NCBI GenBank assembly: GCA_002320595.1
Contig: DCKB01000046.1
Location: 1-15,082 of the forward strand
Length of the DNA: 15,082 nt
Direction of reading: 5' to 3'
From: Christensenella sp. UBA1685
Lineage (GTDB): Bacteria > Bacillota > Clostridia > Christensenellales > CAG-138
Below are positions 13,083 to 15,082 of this stretch, piece after piece. Numbering within the stretch: the stretch's first letter is position 1; each line of letters opens with the position of its first letter. The notes beneath the pieces are model-generated. The model was not told the origin of the DNA, did not search any database, and saw only the letters and a program-made list of their open reading frames with translations. The position numbers were made by a program, and so were the translations under genes.

Positions 13083-14489
13083 TTATTTCTTCTCCAAAAT
13101 ATCCCTTGCCACGATCACGCCCGTGACGCTCGCCTGCATCAGCCCGCGCGTGATGCCTGCGCCGTCACCGATGGCATAAAGGCCGGGCACAGAGGTGCGG
13201 AAGCGGTTATCCACTTCAAGCTTGCAGGAATAAAACTTCACTTCTACGCCGTAAAGCAGCGTGTTGCGGGAGTAAAGGCCCGGGGCAAGTTTGTCATAAG
13301 CGCGGAGCGCTTCGATGATGCTCGTCAAATGCCGGTGCGGCAGCACAAAGGAAAGGTCTCCCGGCACGGCCGTCGTAAGCGTTGGCCGCGTGGTGGACTT
13401 TGCAAGGCGGGAAGCATCCGTCCTGCGGCCGAGCAAAAGGTCGCCCAGGCGCTGTACCATTACGCCGCCGCCTGTCAGCATGTTGCCTAACTGCGCGATG
13501 TAGTTGCCGTATTTAATCGGCTCATCAAACGGCTTGGTGAAATGCGTGCTCACCAGCACCGCAAAGTTTGTGTTTTCCGTGCGCAGGTTTGCATCGTGAT
13601 AGCTGTGGCCGTTCACCACGGCGATGCCGCCTTCGTAGTGTTCCTCGCTCACGATGCCGCCGGGGTTCATGCAGAACGTGCGCACCTTGTTTTCAAACGT
13701 GTCCGCATAATAAACAAGTTTCGCCTCATAAAGGTGCTGCGTCAGGTGATCCATAATGGAATTGGGCACCTCCACGCGCACGCCGATGTCCACCTCGTTG
13801 TTGGAAAGCGAAATGCCAAGGCGTTTGCCCTCGTTTTGCAGCCATTGTGCGCCGCCGCGGCCGGGGGCCATAATGATGTTTCCGCCGTAAACATCGCCTG
13901 CATCCTTGCCGGAACCATAATGCACGCCAACTGCACGCCCGTTTTCCACGATCACGCGCTCTGCGGTGGTGGAACCCATGAACGTGAAGTTCTCGTGTTC
14001 CATCAGCCACTTGTACATGTTTTCAAGCACAATTGCGGAATATTCCGTGCCCATGTGCCGCACGGGGCAGCGCACAAGATGGATGTTGTGGCGGCTTGCC
14101 TCATAGGCGATTTCAGCCACCTTCGGATCGCCCTTGCCGTGCACGGCATCCGGCGCGCCAAAGCCGACATAGACGGAGTCCGCATAGTCGATGAGTGCCT
14201 GTGCCTCTGCCTCCGGAATGTATTTTGTGATGTTGCCGCCTACCTCGTGCGAAAGGGAAAGCTTGCCGTCCGAAAACGCGCCCGCGCCTGCCCAACCGCT
14301 CATGATGGCGCAGGGATTGCAGCCCACGCATTTTCCAGTAATACGTGCCGGGCATTTGCGCTGCGCGATAGCACGTCCGCTGTCCATCAGCAGCACCTTT
14401 TTCGTTTCGTCGTGCTTAATCAGCTCAAGCGCAGTAAAAATGCCCGCCGGGCCTGCGCCGATGATGACCGCATCATATGTTTTGTTCAT
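13083..14489 (-). CDS. FAD-dependent dehydrogenase (COG2509-like) with a four-cysteine motif
   Basis: The 468-residue flavoprotein has the Rossmann FAD-binding start DAVIIGAGPAGIFTALELIK (6-25, GxGxxG at 11-16) and a C-terminal FAD motif GLYAIGDGAGITRGLMQA. It has the layout of the uncharacterised COG2509 group of FAD dehydrogenases. Right after the first motif it carries C46-x7-C54-x2-C57-x2-C60 followed by GWAGAGAFSDGKLSL (65-79). The GAGAFSDGKL segment is typical of this group. The cysteines could bind a metal or Fe-S cluster. No signal peptide or membrane helix is seen. The start has AGGAGG 8 bases upstream and a promoter at 14534-14562. It converges on the Fe-S protein gene across a shared terminator. 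An electron-transfer link between the two is possible but is only inference from position. Confidence 0.88.
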   Translation of the reverse strand: MNKTYDAVIIGAGPAGIFTALELIKHDETKKVLLMDSGRAIAQRKCPARITGKCVGCNPCAIMSGWAGAGAFSDGKLSLSHEVGGNITKYIPEAEAQALIDYADSVYVGFGAPDAVHGKGDPKVAEIAYEASRHNIHLVRCPVRHMGTEYSAIVLENMYKWLMEHENFTFMGSTTAERVIVENGRAVGVHYGSGKDAGDVYGGNIIMAPGRGGAQWLQNEGKRLGISLSNNEVDIGVRVEVPNSIMDHLTQHLYEAKLVYYADTFENKVRTFCMNPGGIVSEEHYEGGIAVVNGHSYHDANLRTENTNFAVLVSTHFTKPFDEPIKYGNYIAQLGNMLTGGGVMVQRLGDLLLGRRTDASRLAKSTTRPTLTTAVPGDLSFVLPHRHLTSIIEALRAYDKLAPGLYSRNTLLYGVEVKFYSCKLEVDNRFRTSVPGLYAIGDGAGITRGLMQASVTGVIVARDILEKK

Positions 14490-14533
14490 GGCTGCATCCT
14501 CCTGTTTTAGACTGGCCCATTTGAACCCGAACT

Positions 14534-14562
14534 ATAATATATCAGAACAAGCAAAAAGTAAA
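14534..14562 (-). promoter_or_regulatory. Sigma-A promoter of the FAD dehydrogenase gene
   Basis: On the minus strand TTTACT (14562-14557), a 17-base spacer and TATTAT (14539-14534) predict a start near 14527 and a leader of about 38 bases. The matches are 4 of 6 and 5 of 6, in an A/T-rich stretch of otherwise GC-rich DNA. Confidence 0.6.
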
Positions 14563-14629
14563 GCTTTTAGAATGAGGTTTAATAGAAGAATTGCTTATGG
14601 AAATATAACCATGTGTTGCCGGCAGCACT

Positions 14630-15082
14630 TTATGGCCGCATCCCCCAAAGCACTGTGCCGCGCGCTTCCCCAAGGCATGTAAAGCCATACTTTTTGTAAA
14701 ACGCATTGCCCTTCCCATTGCTTTTCCCGCAGCCTAGCATCACGCCGCGCACGCCTTTTGCGCGGAGGGCGGCAAGCAAGGCATCCATCAGTTGATGGCC
14801 GAGGCCAAGCCGTTGATATTCCGGGAAAACATCGATGTGGAGGTGTGCGGGATACGCACGCGCAAAGCGGCCCTCCACCTGATGAAACAGCCAGTTGCGC
14901 GCCGCGCTGCGGGAGCAGCGCCAAATTCGGGGCAGATATGGCAGGAAGCGGATGCGGTAGCGCCTGTAATCCGGCGCGGAGATGATATAGCCCACCGCCT
15001 CATCCGCATCATTGGCGGCGACGAAGCAGGTCGAAGGCTCACATTCCGTGTAATAGTCGTTGTACATCAGAAGAATCCATTG
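14630..15082 (-). CDS. GNAT-family N-acetyltransferase, 5' end outside the window
   Basis: The frame is open to the right edge (QWILLMYNDYYTECEP), so the Met at 15067 is probably internal and the gene starts beyond the window. At least 150 codons are present. The acetyl-CoA-binding motif A is HIDVFPEYQRLGLGHQLMDA, with the Q-x2-G-x-G loop. The C-terminal GNAT strand is NAFYKKYGFTCLGEA. These show a GNAT acetyltransferase that transfers acetyl from acetyl-CoA to an amine. The acceptor cannot be deduced. The early stretch DYYTECEPSTCFVA resembles, from memory, the subgroup of GNATs around 200 residues long. It is on the same strand as the FAD dehydrogenase, 140 bases upstream of it, but that gene has its own promoter. 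Confidence 0.88.
   Translation of the reverse strand, partial: QWILLMYNDYYTECEPSTCFVAANDADEAVGYIISAPDYRRYRIRFLPYLPRIWRCSRSAARNWLFHQVEGRFARAYPAHLHIDVFPEYQRLGLGHQLMDALLAALRAKGVRGVMLGCGKSNGKGNAFYKKYGFTCLGEARGTVLWGMRP

Noticed and set aside
13542..14510. 322-codon + strand frame
   Set aside because: It is antisense to the FAD dehydrogenase, with many His, Ala and Val and no motif.
1..15082. CRISPR array, tRNA/rRNA genes, prophage or toxin-antitoxin modules
   Set aside because: None seen. The only repeated units are the palindromic intergenic ones at 11261-11509 and short hairpins, which lack regular spacers.

Overview
The window reads as a chromosomal segment of a spore-forming, GC-rich member of the Clostridia (Oscillospirales- or Christensenellales-like). 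The evidence is a SpoIIR-SleB-YpeB sporulation/germination cluster, a clostridial-type MurC, strong GGAGG ribosome binding sites, a ferredoxin-like protein under a Crp/Fnr regulator, and palindromic intergenic repeats of the kind common in these genomes. No phage, CRISPR array, rRNA or tRNA was seen. The placement is inferred from gene content, not from a marker gene.

Layout. Positions 2-94 hold the tail of an unidentified + strand gene, followed by hairpin-rich spacer. A minus-strand block follows (read right to left): spoIIR (4617-4006) overlapping sleB (4036-3344), then ypeB (3329-1953), a terminator (1808-1784), an alanine-rich unknown protein (1691-990), a metallo-beta-lactamase-fold hydrolase (978-319) and a palindrome/terminator (311-281). 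From the divergent region 4618-4702 the + strand carries ispE, murC and a small AAA-type ATPase (7008-7865). These converge on yfbR (5'-nucleotidase, 8468-7878), preceded by a 55-residue small protein (8809-8642) that is too short for most gene lists.

A clear sigma-A promoter at 8886-8914 drives a tandem pair of CNNM/CorC-type membrane proteins (8953-9987 and 9987-11246) whose stop and start codons overlap. The 313-base gap after them (11247-11560) is an array of palindromic repeat units separated by a conserved 27-base linker, with hairpins whose stems change by compensating substitutions.

The right end looks like a redox-sensing neighbourhood: a Crp/Fnr-family regulator (12223-11561) divergent from a 4Fe-4S protein (12318-13031). 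The sequence TGTTG-N6-CAACA lies between them, centred exactly 41.5 bases upstream of the start site predicted from the -10 TATGAT, which is the geometry of class II activation. A long bidirectional terminator (13045-13074) separates the Fe-S gene from a convergent FAD-dependent dehydrogenase with a four-cysteine motif (14489-13083). A GNAT acetyltransferase runs off the right edge.

The functions are mostly housekeeping: isoprenoid precursor synthesis, peptidoglycan precursor synthesis, spore formation and germination, nucleotide clean-up and divalent-cation handling. The least ordinary parts are the Crp/Fe-S regulatory unit, the asymmetric CNNM pair, and the repeat array.
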